From assembly GCF_033473495.1 (NCBI RefSeq), contig NC_088937.1, forward strand, positions 2,852,001-2,916,000: a DNA stretch of 64,000 nucleotides, written 5' to 3'. Positions 51,716-62,498 of the stretch are shown piece after piece. The DNA comes from Cercospora beticola (lineage: Eukaryota; Ascomycota; Dothideomycetes; Mycosphaerellales; Mycosphaerellaceae). The translations under genes were made by a program, and so were the position numbers. The notes under the pieces are model-generated. The model had not been told where the DNA came from. It saw only the letters and a list, made by a program, of their open reading frames with translations, and ran no database searches. The stretch's first letter is position 1, and each line of letters begins with the position of its first letter.

Positions 51716-53527
51716 ATGGATTTCCGATCTCAGCAAGATCGTGTTCGACAGCCGGATGAGACGGAACGTTACTATGAGCCAGCAGAGGTTCCAGATCAAG
51801 AACAGTTTGGCAGAGCCGAACAAATATCTTCATCAGAATCGGAGCAGCGAGAACCACATGAGAAGAAACACGACGCCGATGAGGACGAGGATGATACGTC
51901 CGATACATCGAGCGTCTTCTCTGAAAGCCGACACATGGAAGGACCACGAAGTCTACGCCGCCCCAGCACAAGTCTTTCGCGAACGACGTCTCGTAATCTC
52001 GAACGAGCACAAACTACAGCTTCTACGGTCCTCTCTGCCATTCGATCGCGAGCGCCTCGAGGACAATTTACGCATCCTTTGACGCACGAAAAGACTCTGG
52101 CGGACGTGCTTGTGGACTTCGATGGCAAAGATGACCCTTATCGACCTCTCAACTGGCCATTCAAGAAGAAAGCTATTACGACCGTGTTATATGGTTTCAC
52201 CGCCATGGGAGCGACGTTCGCATCTTCGGTATACAGTCCTGCTGTGAGTGAGATTGCACAAGATTTCGCGATCGGTACGGAAGTTTCCACGTTGGGGATT
52301 TCGTTGTTTCTTGTTGGGTTTGGAATTGGACCACTGGTTTGGGCGCCTCTGAGTGAGGTTTATGGACGGAAGATGGCTGTTTTGATTCCGTATTTCATCT
52401 CTGCGCTGTTTGCGTTCGGTGGTGGCGCGGCGAAGGATGTTCAGGCGTTGATGATTTGTCGGTTCTGGCAGGGCATATTCGGATCTGCGCCGGTCACGAA
52501 TACGGGAGGCGTTCTGGGTGACTTGTTCTCAGCAGAGCAGAGAGGTGCGGCGATGGTTGGCTATGCCATGGCTGTGGTCGGAGGACCCACGCTTGGTCCG
52601 ATCATTGGTGGTGCGTTTATCGTCAGTGGAGTTGGCTGGCGCTGGACACAGTACATTACAGGCATCCTGATGATGTTGTTCTTGGTTCTGGATCTCCTCA
52701 TCGTGGACGAGAGCTACGCGCCGACTTTGCTGGTGGCCAAGGCACGACGACTCAGGCATGAGAGCGGTAATTGGGCTCTGCATGCAAAGCACGAAGAGTG
52801 GGATGTTTCGCTGAAAGAATTGGGGCATAAATACCTGGTCCGGCCATTTCAACTTCTCGCCACACCGATTTGCGCTTTGATGGCATTGTACGCCTCCTTC
52901 TGCTATGGCATTCTCTACGCCTCACTAGCCGCCTTCCCGATCGAATTTCAGGAGACTCGTGGCTGGAACGCTCTTGTGGGATCTTTACCTTTTCTTGCAA
53001 TGCTGGTCGGTATCTGCTTCGGAGCGTGCGCGAACTTTCTCAATCAGAAGTTCTATGTCAAGAGACTGAAAGCGAACGACTATCGGCCTGTGCCTGAAGC
53101 ACGACTTCCTCCGATGATGGGTGGATCCGTACTCTTCGCCGCGGGACTTTTCATGTTCGCATGGTCTTCTGGACCTGAAGTACATTGGATCGTGCCCTGC
53201 ATTGGCATCGCCCTTGAGGGTATCGGCTTCTTCACAATATTCCAAGCCGCACTGAACTACCTCATCGATACCTTCCAGAGATATGCAGCGAGCGCTGTTG
53301 CAGCGAATACAGCACTGCGAAGCGCTTTTGCGGCTGCTTTCCCTCTCTTCATTTCACCGATGCTGCATAATCTGGGCATCAATTGGGGAGTAAGCATTTT
53401 TGGTTTTCTGGCTGTGGCGATGATACCCATTCCTTATTGCTTTTATGTTTTTGGGAAGAGGATCCGTGCGAGAGGGGAGTGGAGCAGGGAGAGCGTGTAT
53501 CCGAATGAGAAGAAGCAGGGAGTTTAG
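51716..53527 (+). CDS. MFS transporter, DHA1 drug/polyamine exporter type
   Basis: A 603-residue single-exon protein. About 150 acidic, Ser-rich cytosolic residues precede twelve membrane helices. Just before the first helix is NWPFKKKAITTVLYGFTAMG, followed by SVYSPAVSEIAQDF, a start typical of DHA1 transporters. Motif A (GPLVWAPLSEVYGRK) and motif-C-like GPTLGPIIGGAFI are present. The central loop is long and charged. Yeast relatives (Tpo1, Flr1, Caf5 group) export polyamines, azoles and other drugs by proton antiport at the plasma membrane; the substrate here cannot be read from sequence. The frame is open to TTG at 51608, and ATG at 51716 is chosen. Confidence 0.88.
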   Translation: MDFRSQQDRVRQPDETERYYEPAEVPDQEQFGRAEQISSSESEQREPHEKKHDADEDEDDTSDTSSVFSESRHMEGPRSLRRPSTSLSRTTSRNLERAQTTASTVLSAIRSRAPRGQFTHPLTHEKTLADVLVDFDGKDDPYRPLNWPFKKKAITTVLYGFTAMGATFASSVYSPAVSEIAQDFAIGTEVSTLGISLFLVGFGIGPLVWAPLSEVYGRKMAVLIPYFISALFAFGGGAAKDVQALMICRFWQGIFGSAPVTNTGGVLGDLFSAEQRGAAMVGYAMAVVGGPTLGPIIGGAFIVSGVGWRWTQYITGILMMLFLVLDLLIVDESYAPTLLVAKARRLRHESGNWALHAKHEEWDVSLKELGHKYLVRPFQLLATPICALMALYASFCYGILYASLAAFPIEFQETRGWNALVGSLPFLAMLVGICFGACANFLNQKFYVKRLKANDYRPVPEARLPPMMGGSVLFAAGLFMFAWSSGPEVHWIVPCIGIALEGIGFFTIFQAALNYLIDTFQRYAASAVAANTALRSAFAAAFPLFISPMLHNLGINWGVSIFGFLAVAMIPIPYCFYVFGKRIRARGEWSRESVYPNEKKQGV

Positions 53528-53751
53528 ATATCGACAGCGACAGTCTCTAGGTGCGATGAATGCACGGAATAGAAACAATGCATAGGATTAAATCGAACAA
53601 CCAATTCATACATGCCTTCCGTACACATGCGTTCTGCTGACGTCACAAACATTGGGCCTCTCGAGCGAAGGCGATCAATTCAAGGCACTTTCTCTTCAAA
53701 GCATCGCCAGCTCAAATCAGACGCAATCAAAGGATTCAACCCGAACGAAAA

Positions 53752-54294
53752 ATGACCACAACAAAACTCACCCCTCTGGCCCAACTTCAAGTGCTCAAAC
53801 ACCTCATACCCGCACATGGCCTAACACCCAACACTTCGATACAAAACAAACCTCTCCTGATCTACAAATCCTGTTTCCGTTCCACGACCTCCGCCAGCCA
53901 GATCGAATCCCATCTGGAATCCACTGGCGTCGTAATACCTCAATGGCGCTATACAATGTACTCGACCTCTCACTTCCACAGTACTTCACACGAAGTCCTT
54001 TGCATTTCGCACGGCAAAGCCAAACTCTGCTTCGGGCACGAAGACAATCCGGAACGCGTGGAAGAAGTTGTTGAGAAGGGAGATGTGGTTGTTGTACCTG
54101 CGGGCGTGGCGCATAGGCTGTGGGAGGATGTGAGCGGAGGCTTTGAGATGGTGGGGAGTTATCCGGAAGGTTGTCAATGGGATATGTGTTATGGGCGGGA
54201 AGGGGAGGAGGGGAAAGTGAAGGGTATTGAGAGTTTGGGCTGGTTTGCGAAGGATCCGATTTATGGGGACGAGGGGCCTGCGCTGGATGTTTGA
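53752..54294 (+). CDS. Cupin-domain protein (YjlB-like)
   Basis: A 180-residue single-exon protein with one cupin barrel. The first cupin motif is HFHSTSHEVLCISHGKAKL (His-x-His and Glu metal ligands), and the second is GDVVVVPAGVAHRL with the late His. The tail GSYPEGCQWDM matches the bacterial YjlB-like family, whose substrate is unknown. It has no signal peptide. Similarity to bacterial proteins could mean old transfer, but codon use here is ordinary. A metal-dependent enzyme or small-molecule binding protein is the likely role. It follows the MFS gene by 224 bases on the same strand and ends 180 bases from the convergent MME1. Confidence 0.85.
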   Translation: MTTTKLTPLAQLQVLKHLIPAHGLTPNTSIQNKPLLIYKSCFRSTTSASQIESHLESTGVVIPQWRYTMYSTSHFHSTSHEVLCISHGKAKLCFGHEDNPERVEEVVEKGDVVVVPAGVAHRLWEDVSGGFEMVGSYPEGCQWDMCYGREGEEGKVKGIESLGWFAKDPIYGDEGPALDV

Positions 54295-54474
54295 GACTGT
54301 TATCAGGGCTGTTCAACGCCTCTGAGATATTGTGTCTTACGAAGGCGGAGTTTCGAAACGTTGTTGGTGTTGCAAAGCGAAGTTATGTATACAAAGTTAG
54401 AGCTATCCTTAACCGGGATTCTTATCATCGACGCCGCGCTATGCGTCTGATCGTACATATTCTGTTGCTGCGGC

Positions 54475-55785
54475 TCAACTTATTCCTCGCAGCCCGTCTT
54501 CGGGATCTATCTTGACCAGCGGGTTCGCATCAAACCATCGCAAAAGCTTTTGATAGACGACAAGCATGGTGCCGCTTTGGATACTGGTCCATACACCCCT
54601 TGGCCCTACGCCACGGAACCAGCCTGACAGTCCTTCGGTCCTGTAGATGATTTTGAGTGCTTTGTACACCGATTCAGTATCGAGCGGGGTCAATCCATGG
54701 TGCTTGAGTGCTGTTCCAGGCCCTGATGTGGATATTCCTCTTCTCTGTTGAGGCGTCGCAGATGTTGCGGTCGGTCTGTGTTTCGTTGCCGAAGCGGAAG
54801 TTTGGCTGGGAGCAGCGGCTTTAGTACTATTGCTCTTCGCATCGCTTTCAGCGGCCTTCGCTCTTGCTTTTGCAACGACTTCGGGATCTAGCTCTGTTTG
54901 AATTCTTGTCTTGACCACATCCATTGGACAGGTCAACACACCTGCCATACCTCCAGCACTTGCGCCTGTCAAAATCTCCAATGGCAGACCGATCTCTTTG
55001 CCCGGTCCAACCCATGCTTTCGCCCACTTTTGCTCTTGCTCGTAGAAGGTGAACTGCAATGCCGAGAAAGGCAAATCTCGCAGGAGTGTCGCTTTGTAGC
55101 CCGAAAACAATTCTCTCCAGCCTTCCATGCGGTAGATGGTTTTGAACGCGTGTATCGTGCTACGGTAGTTGTATCCAGAGGTAAAGTATGGATTGTTGTA
55201 TTTTCCTTGCAGCTGTAGCCTCGTCTTCAGTACCTCGGTAGGCACGTAGAGTGGACTGGCAGCCAAATCTGCGCACCACCCACTGGCGAAGTAGGCCACG
55301 CTTGGCGTTATCCCGTAGTCAATCATGGCCCTTTTGCTGCTCTCGTAGCATCCAAAGAAGATAACAGTTCCGACGAAAGACCCCACAAAGGCGGGCGTAA
55401 CTCCTCCATACAGTCCTCTGCCCACGCCTTCCTGCTTCAAGATGGTCCAATACGTGTTGCCCATGCTCGTGTATTTGGGCGGCATATGCGGATCACCCTG
55501 CTGTCTCGTCTTGACCGTGTCCAGGCTATGCATCAACATATCTCCCAGACATCCTCCCAACCCTCCTGCCAACATGGCGTGCGCGTACGGCGGGCGATAA
55601 TCCTCATGATCCACGTCTATGGCCTTTGCCGAGGAGACGGACGGGCGTCTCTGGCTATCCGCGGATGACATTTCTGCCGCCCGTCTTCTCGTATCGTCGA
55701 ATCCATGGTCAATGTAATTCAGCGGCGCATCGGGCTGCTTCTCTGCGGTCGAGGAAAAGTAGGAAGCCACGCGGGCCAGGACCAT
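54475..55785 (-). CDS. MME1: Mitochondrial carrier, Mme1 (YMR166C) type
   Basis: A 436-residue single-exon inner-membrane carrier. Three carrier repeats are visible with signature motifs MHSLDTVKTRQQGD, YVPTEVLKTRLQLQG and TCPMDVVKTRIQTE. The opening AGGLGGCLGDMLMHSLDTVKTRQQ and YNYRSTIHAFKTIYRMEGWRE regions match yeast YMR166C/Mme1, a magnesium exporter of mitochondria. A low-complexity insert of about 70 residues (Ala/Ser/Thr-rich) sits in the third repeat, between its carrier motif and DTESVYKALKIIYRTEG. The ATG is at 55785 (MVLARVASY), three codons inside a TTG-opened frame. Confidence 0.88.
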   Translation of the reverse strand: MVLARVASYFSSTAEKQPDAPLNYIDHGFDDTRRRAAEMSSADSQRRPSVSSAKAIDVDHEDYRPPYAHAMLAGGLGGCLGDMLMHSLDTVKTRQQGDPHMPPKYTSMGNTYWTILKQEGVGRGLYGGVTPAFVGSFVGTVIFFGCYESSKRAMIDYGITPSVAYFASGWCADLAASPLYVPTEVLKTRLQLQGKYNNPYFTSGYNYRSTIHAFKTIYRMEGWRELFSGYKATLLRDLPFSALQFTFYEQEQKWAKAWVGPGKEIGLPLEILTGASAGGMAGVLTCPMDVVKTRIQTELDPEVVAKARAKAAESDAKSNSTKAAAPSQTSASATKHRPTATSATPQQRRGISTSGPGTALKHHGLTPLDTESVYKALKIIYRTEGLSGWFRGVGPRGVWTSIQSGTMLVVYQKLLRWFDANPLVKIDPEDGLRGIS

Positions 55786-56443
55786 TAGCAAGGAGAGCTG
55801 ATCCCGCCTCCGGGCAGCATGAACAGGGTCGGCCGTGTGCTCGTCGAGCCTTCAGGAGGCGGTTTTCGCGGGACACAACTTCTACGCTCTCAGTAGGCCG
55901 ATGAGCTGTATGTAGTGTTCAAATGAATTGCAGTCAATGATGCGCGGCGTGCGGTGGAAATGGTGTTGGGATTCTCGTTTCTCGCTGTGTACCAGCAACG
56001 GCAGACTGGCGGGAGAGAAATGTCGGACCTCCGTTCGCTGACAGACGCTGCCATTGCGTCACAGGGAAGTGCAACACTCCGACACATCTCACGCCCACGC
56101 GCCTCACCGCATCGACGAGCACCTGAGACGGCGCAACCTGCGATACATCCGCAATCCACGCCACGACAAGACACGCGTTACATACGCAACTGTCCAATTG
56201 TTTGGACAGCAGCCTGCCTACCGCATCGGGCGCATCGCGACTGCCAAGACATCTGCCGGGCCCTCCCGTTTGTTTTGATTCTGTGTTGACTATCGCGACC
56301 ACCACTTCGTCTCAAGTCTACGCGACATCCACCATACTTGACTTGTCTCTACAGCACCTCTTACTGCGCGCATCGCGATCGCATAAGTTACGCGACTCCG
56401 ACTATACCACATTTACCGGGGTTTTATCCTACCGCCTACCACC
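55786..56443. promoter_or_regulatory. Divergent promoter, MME1 / membrane protein gene
   Basis: 658 bases between outward-facing starts, holding both promoters. Overlapping short frames on both strands are by-products. No element recognised. Confidence 0.45.
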
Positions 56444-57646
56444 ATGTCGACCTCGTGGCTTCAACGGCAACGCAAAGCCCAACTGCTCGAACTCTCGGAA
56501 CAAGCGGGCTTGAAACAGTACGCCCACCACTGACATACGGCGTTTGTGAAGCTAACGGTGGTACAGAGATGAAGATACCCGCAAAGACGATATCGTGGAG
56601 TCCTTGAACGAATACCTCCAGACCAACTCCACGCGTCTGTCGCGTGAGCCTGCATTTTCCGGCTACTTTGGTACACGCGCCACACCAGGCAGGCCACGCG
56701 CAAGCGCTAGCGAGTTCCTACCTGAAAGTGTAGGCGAAGTGGTGGAGGAAGTCAAGAGTGTGGTGAAGAGCAGAGGACGGCGTCCAACAAAGGTCAAGCA
56801 GGAATCCGAGTAAGACGACACCGCATCCACGACGCGTGTTGACCATACTGACAGAAGTGCAGAGATGACACAGGCATTCTTTCGTCTCCTGTGCAAGCCG
56901 TGGTGGCTTCTGCGAGCAACGCTCTATCGCCCGTCACGTCTGCCTTGTCCCCATCAACCCAGCTGAACCCACGCACGCCCGGTCTGCGTGGTGGTGCTCG
57001 CAGGCAGTCTCAGCTTCCGGGACCGCCATCGCCAGCCGCAGTGGCAGAACTCGCAGAAGACGCCTCCCGTGAGGTTGTGACCAACTTCAAGGATCTCTAC
57101 AACAGATCTGGAATCGATGAACAGATCGCGAACTTGCGCGAAATCCTTTCGGGCGTCCAAGGAATTCACCTTACGGTTCTCCTGCTGGAAGCCATTGCTC
57201 TGCAAAGAAAAGTATTCCCATGGGACTATGCGTTCTCCATTCCAGCCACCGCCATCACTCCAGCCAGAGCAGTGTACCTTCCCAATCTGTTCATCCTCCT
57301 CACATCCCTCTACTGGTCCACCACCCTGACGTGGTCGTTCGCATCGATCTTCGTGCCATTGTTGTTCGCCTACTTCTACAATCTCACGATCCGGGATGTC
57401 AAGCGTGGCAATGTACGCGTTGCTGTTGCCAGATACGCGGCAGATCCCATGACGTACAATTTGGTGAAGGCACTCGGCACCTGGCTGGTGTTCAAGAAAG
57501 GTGTCACCTTTGGCGTGATCGACCCCGAGACTGTCCTGCGCATCGAACAGGGCATTTGGGGTGGCTCCAACGCTCTGTTGATCGGCGCAGGACTTGGGGC
57601 AATTGGCGCTCTGTACGAAGCGGCACAAAGGCGTGCTGTGTCTTAG
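56444..57646 (+). CDS. Membrane protein with SAP-like N-terminus, uncharacterised
   Basis: Three exons (56444-56517, 56567-56809, 56863-57646) with introns of 49 and 53 nt give 366 residues. The N-terminus (QRKAQLLELSEQAGLKQ, then TRKDDIVESLNEYLQ) is a helix-turn-helix like a SAP/HeH DNA-binding motif. Near residue 95 is KSRGRRPTK, similar to an AT-hook. A disordered Ser/Pro segment follows, then a helical part (LAEDASREVVTNFKDLYNRSG) and three to four membrane helices: IHLTVLLLEAIAL, YLPNLFILLTSLYWS and SFASIFVPLLFAYFY, plus NALLIGAGLGAIGAL near the end. DNA-binding-like and membrane segments together suggest the nuclear envelope. I do not recognise a named family. Start ATG at 56444 has an ACCATGTC context; splice joins preserve frame. 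Confidence 0.72.
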
Positions 57647-58368
57647 ACCCAGCTGGCCACGAGTTGCCATGCAGCAATTGGTCAGTCTTCTGCAGCAGGA
57701 CTAGCTGGACATTAAGAGCAAAAGAAGAATGCTCGAGCAACAGATCTGATTTACGACTGGAGAGGTTTTGAAATTTGGAATACGGTTGGTAAGCTTGTGG
57801 GAGCTTGTACAGAGGAGTTTGACAATTGGAGATCATCACGATGTTTGGAAAGTGCGCTCGCTGGCGTTTGACAGGTCGTTGTCCTGATTTGACACATTGA
57901 GATATCCAGAGGTTTCGCGAGACTGCAATGAAATGATTTCTGCTTTCAACACGCTCTTGGGAACGGTTTGCCTCCTGCACGCGAGCGCCAAGTTTGAAGT
58001 TGCCGGATGCGGAATCCAGGCACTTCCCTGCAGGCTCGCCTCGATACTCATGCATGTCAGACGATCAGTGTCAAGCAGAAGTTGCAGAGCTTCAGTCTCC
58101 ACGGCTGGAAGCATAGCTATGGCCACCGTTCGACTGCTCTCATGACCTCGGCAAAGTTCGACTGTCCTCCCCACCACCCCACTAACATGAGAGGTCCATA
58201 CATGTGATATCAGGTTGGCAAACGACGTCAAGAGGATAGCAAATATTCAGACTGTGCGCAAATTCGGGACAACAAGCACTTCGACACAAGGCTTGTCAAT
58301 CATTTGATAATCGAACAAGACCAGACTTCCAAGACCATAACCACAGAGCACTGCGTACCTTTCCTACA
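57647..58368. other. Intergenic, no recognised feature
   Basis: 722 bases between two co-oriented genes. Minus-strand frames up to 183 codons overlap the previous gene and are its shadows. Nothing else supported. Confidence 0.4.
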
Positions 58369-59436
58369 ATGGCAACCACGACAGGAGATGAGAGCAGACA
58401 TGACAATCAAATCATCCTCTTCACCTTCCCCGAATCTGTCTATGGTCGAAGAATCGTTCGCTACCTCAACCTCCGCCAAATTCCCTTCACTCAAATCCGC
58501 GTTCCACCAAATATGCCTCGACCCATCCTCTCTGAAAGACTAGGAATTCATTATCGACGCATTCCCGTCCTCTCAATAGGACGAGACATCTACATCGACA
58601 CGCGTCTCATTCTCCGCAAATTAGAATCTCTCGACACAATCGGGGACCCATCAACTCGTCTCGGAGCCAAAGACTCCTTCGGAAGTGGAATCGAAGATAT
58701 CCTAGAAGAATTCATCATCGATGGCGGACCATTTTGGCGTACTGCCGGCTTGATTCCCGTAAATTCTCCTTTGATGCAAGATCCAGTTTGGGTGAAAGAT
58801 CGATTTGATGGGAGTGGAGGGCAATTCACCAAGGAGAAATTGTTGCAGTTAAGGGAATGGAATTTGAGTCAGGAGAGGTTGTATTTTGGGATGGTGGAGA
58901 AATTGTTGGGGGATGGGAGGAAGTGGTTGCTTGGTGGGGAGGGGCCGGGTTTGGCGGAGATTCATGCGGGGTGGGTTTTTGATTGGGCGATTAGTATGGC
59001 GGAGGGTGTGCCGGATGGGAGGTATGCGGCGAAGGAGGACTTGAGGAGGGAGTTGGGTGAGGAGAGGTTTCCGAAGGTGTGGAGTTGGGTGAGGAGGTTT
59101 AGGGAGGTTACTGCGGAGGGTGAGCAGAGGAATCTGGGCGCGGGTGTTTTGGGTGAAGGGAGCGATGCTGAGGATGCTGTCGTTGAGAGGATTTTGAAAG
59201 CTCAATTCACGGAAGCGGGCGACCTCGAATTCGATGCGAGTGATGTGTTGGGGCTGAAGAAGGGCCAAAAAATCAGCATTTCGCCTACTGACTTTGGCTT
59301 CACGCACAAAGACGAAGGCAAGTTAGTGGGACTGACGAAGGATGAGGTGGTGATCGAGAGTCCGGTGCCCAAGGAGCAGGGCATCTTGCGTTTGCACTTC
59401 CCACGATTCAACTTCAAGGTTCTGCCGGCAAGCTAA
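58369..59436 (+). CDS. Glutathione S-transferase-fold protein
   Basis: A 355-residue single-exon protein. Residues 15-90 form a thioredoxin-like GST N-domain (IILFTFPESVYGRRIVRYLNLRQIPFT, then RIPVLSIGRDIYIDTRLIL, with the usual cis-Pro in IPVL). The middle is all-helical with WLLGGEGPGLAEIHAGWVFDW, the GST C-domain. A C-terminal extension of about 80 residues (DVLGLKKGQKISISP, LTKDEVVIESP) is beta-rich and typical of a fungal-only GST-like group. Substrate unknown; the catalytic Ser or Tyr is not certain. GGG/GGA-heavy codon runs (58800-59100) give a local composition change on the same strand. Confidence 0.85.
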   Translation: MATTTGDESRHDNQIILFTFPESVYGRRIVRYLNLRQIPFTQIRVPPNMPRPILSERLGIHYRRIPVLSIGRDIYIDTRLILRKLESLDTIGDPSTRLGAKDSFGSGIEDILEEFIIDGGPFWRTAGLIPVNSPLMQDPVWVKDRFDGSGGQFTKEKLLQLREWNLSQERLYFGMVEKLLGDGRKWLLGGEGPGLAEIHAGWVFDWAISMAEGVPDGRYAAKEDLRRELGEERFPKVWSWVRRFREVTAEGEQRNLGAGVLGEGSDAEDAVVERILKAQFTEAGDLEFDASDVLGLKKGQKISISPTDFGFTHKDEGKLVGLTKDEVVIESPVPKEQGILRLHFPRFNFKVLPAS

Positions 59437-60297
59437 GGACTTTTGGGGCACCAGGCGTGATAATGATGGCTGGACCGGGTAAGAGAATGTCAAGAAGATT
59501 GGCGACACGTTCTTGAAACCTCCAATGGACAGATTACGCATGACATGGGTGCGTACCAGTTCTTAGAGGATAACGAGCAAATGTCAGATTGCGACGGCCT
59601 CAAAAGCGATTGGGGCTCAGCATTTTACTTTACCTTCAAGAAAGGCTAGAAGATGAAGAGTATACGAAGTGAGTTGACACGATGGCCGGGGAGTTTTAAA
59701 CAGCAAAGCTCGCGTTCCGTCCAGTCGTTTGACGGGTCGCTGGGTACGATGCTTTACGAGCCAGTGCAACAGAAGAGCAGAGCGAAAATGGAGAATTTGT
59801 ACGTGCAGCGCACGTAACGCAGCTCCGTCCCAGAGGAAACATCTGAAAATGAAGAGTGGCGAGTGCGGGATAGCGTTCACATTCGCTGTTCCTACCAGCT
59901 TGAATGTTGCTTGTGTTTGTTATGTAGCATGTACAGCAGCAGCTTCGGCAGAGCTTCTGAGGGCATAAACACTGTATTGAAGCCCGGGAGGAGCTCACCG
60001 TCGAAAGTCCCTGTAGATCCCATCATAGGTCTCAAATCGTCTTTCCCCTCTGTCGTGAAGTTGAACGCCGAGATAAATGCAGCAACCCCGTGAGAAGACG
60101 AGGAAGCGGAGACCGTAGTCCACCCATGCCCTCTGACTCGATGGCCATTGTTTCAAAGTTCCCGTGAACGCCGTCACAAAATGCAAGCTGGAGCTGACTT
60201 TTTTCTTCCCTGTTGTCCAACCCAGATCATCCGAAGTAGGGGGTAACAGTAGTAGTAATGCCACAGTCAGGCAGGTAGGCAGGCCAATCGTTCGTCA
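59437..60297. other. Intergenic between convergent genes
   Basis: 861 bases holding 3' flanks of the GST-like gene and RPC82. No convincing frame. Confidence 0.4.
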
Positions 60298-62498
60298 TCA
60301 CGAGATCAAACTCGTATCCTTGCCTGAGAAATCTCTCAAAAGCGCCACATGCTCGTCCATACGCAGGAATTGAATCATCAATCGCTCCTCAACTTCTCGC
60401 CAATGCATCAAAGCGTCTCGCTCGGGTTGGGTGAGCGATTCCTCTTTCGTATTCATCATCTCGGCTTTCTCCATCAGGCCACGATACGTCTCTCGCTCGC
60501 TGCCCATACGCTGTAGGATGCGTGCCATGCCTTGGTAAGTCTGCTGCAGCAGGAGGTTGGCGACGCGGTCTTGATCGTGATACCATAAGTAGATGGCTCG
60601 ACTAGGCTGGCGGGAGTTGTCTTTGGGAACCTCTTGGCCTTCCACGAGGCCGGCAAATTGAAGCTGGGTGAGGATAGCACGTACGTCTTTGACGCGCATC
60701 ATGAGCCGAGCTGCAATGTCTTTCTCGTCGAGGCGTCCAACGTCGCGAAGCATGCGAACGATCATGGCGTGGACTCTGGTGAGACGAGCCTTGACTGTCT
60801 CGTCGATGTCGTGGGCAATGAGCGCCTCGGTCAGTGAAGGAAAGTCGACTTTCCATTCGCCACGACCGGCGGCGCCGACACGTCGACAGAATCGCGTCGA
60901 GTGTTCCGCCAACAGTTTGAGATGCTCTTCGATAAGAGAAAGCACTTTGTTCTGGTCGCGGTACGACATGAACCCATTCGTTGGCGCATCGTCATCGTCG
61001 TCTTCGGAAGGCAGTTCCATCTTGATGCCGATGTCGCCCCAATCTTCCTGGTTCTCTTGATCAACAGCGCGCTTCTTGCCCTTCTTCGGCTTGTCACGCT
61101 CGGCTGCTGGTTTGTACAGATGAGCTGCATCCTTCAGATCAAGGCCAAGCGTGAGGTCTAGGGGTGCCCACGTCTTCAGTACCTCTGAGACATCCATTGT
61201 AGTAACAGAAGGAAGTCGGGCCTCCTGATCTTCCGCATCCTGTTCTTCGTGGATGTCATCGTCACGAGCCTTGATCTTGGCCTCGAGAGCTTGTAGTAGA
61301 GCTGCATATACTGTAGCGGTAACGCCACCGAAGTGAGCCTGGGCAAATTGCTCGAGCCGCTGGCTGCGATGAGCGACGGGGTATTGCGCGAAATTGACCG
61401 CCAAGATCAAATCGCTCTATACAGTGTCAGTAACTTGAACCCTGCAAGAGGGTGATTGGCACAACACAGTACCGGAAGCTTTGGAACAGATTCGTCCGCA
61501 TCGATATCTTCATCACGATGAATGCCATTTGTCATTCCACCATTCAGCTTGGCGCGCTTTGCAGCATGTTCGTTCAAGGCAGCACCTGGCCGCTTGATCT
61601 GGCCGCGAGATTCGGCATCGCGGGTGGCGGAGTACTCGTCGGCCTCTTGACGTTTGCGCTTGAGTGTCTTGACAGCGGCCTGGAACTCGGCTTGCTTCTT
61701 GCCACCAGTGATCTTACCGTCTGGGAACTGTTCACTGATGACGACAGCTTCGATCTGAGCTTGAAGATCCGCGGCTGGCATATACGCCTGCTTCCCTCGT
61801 TTCACCAGAATGCCCGCCTTCAGCAGTGTGCGCAGAGTGTTGTGGAATTGACCAACAGTTGCGACCTTGTCGCCGGCCACTTTGTGAGCGTCCGATGTTC
61901 CGTTGACCTTGACAGCTCCGTTTGCATAGCCGTTGCAGCTCTCATACCCACTGTCCCGCTTCGAGGCTGGCGCAAAGTCGAATGCCTGCGCGAGGTCCCC
62001 AACTCTGGCATGTCCGAGCTCCACGAGATTGCTGACGATCTTTGCTGCACCATCGCCGTAACGTTCGGCCGCGAGGGCTGTTATGAGGGAAGCACGTATC
62101 GATCGAGCCGGGTTGCGCCAGTCGGCGTGGTAGTATGTCGGGCCATCTTCGAGCTGGTGGTAGAGGACGATGTGTTGTTGCAAGAGGACGACGAGGGCCT
62201 GGCGCATCTGCCGGGCGGTGATGTGCGGGAACTCGCGACGCAGTTCATGGAGGGTGCGGCGGCCCTTCTGGGCGAGGGTCGAGAAGATTTGCTTTGCGGG
62301 CGGTTAGCGGACAAGCCTGCGACGAGACATTGCGCGGGCGCTGGCATACGGAGGCGAGCTTGCCGCAGGAGTCGTTGACCACGAGGGTGCACAGTTCTTG
62401 GAGTCGCTGCGTGGTGGGCGTTGTCAGTCACATTCCGCAGCAGCAGCAAGAGCGAGTGGCTTGCGGCGGCGGTCGTCGACTATGTATACCTTGCTCAT
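60298..62498 (-). CDS. RPC82: RNA polymerase III subunit Rpc82 (C82)
   Basis: Four exons (62490-62498, 62350-62406, 61473-62291, 60298-61416) give 667 residues. The first exon is only ATGAGCAAG. Introns are 83, 58 and 56 nt, with GTATAC, GTATGC and GTACTG donors. The joined N-terminus MSKRLQELCTLVVNDSCGKLA plus QIFSTLAQKGRRTLHELR is the first winged helix of the C82/RPC62 family. Later blocks: HQLEDGPTYYHADW and a C-terminal winged helix (DVGRLDEKDIAARLMM, VRAILTQLQFAGLVEGQE), then the final coiled coil. The protein acts with C34 and C31 in promoter opening at tRNA and 5S genes. A long charged insert with KRKRQEADE and DEDIDADESV is in the middle. Confidence 0.93.
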
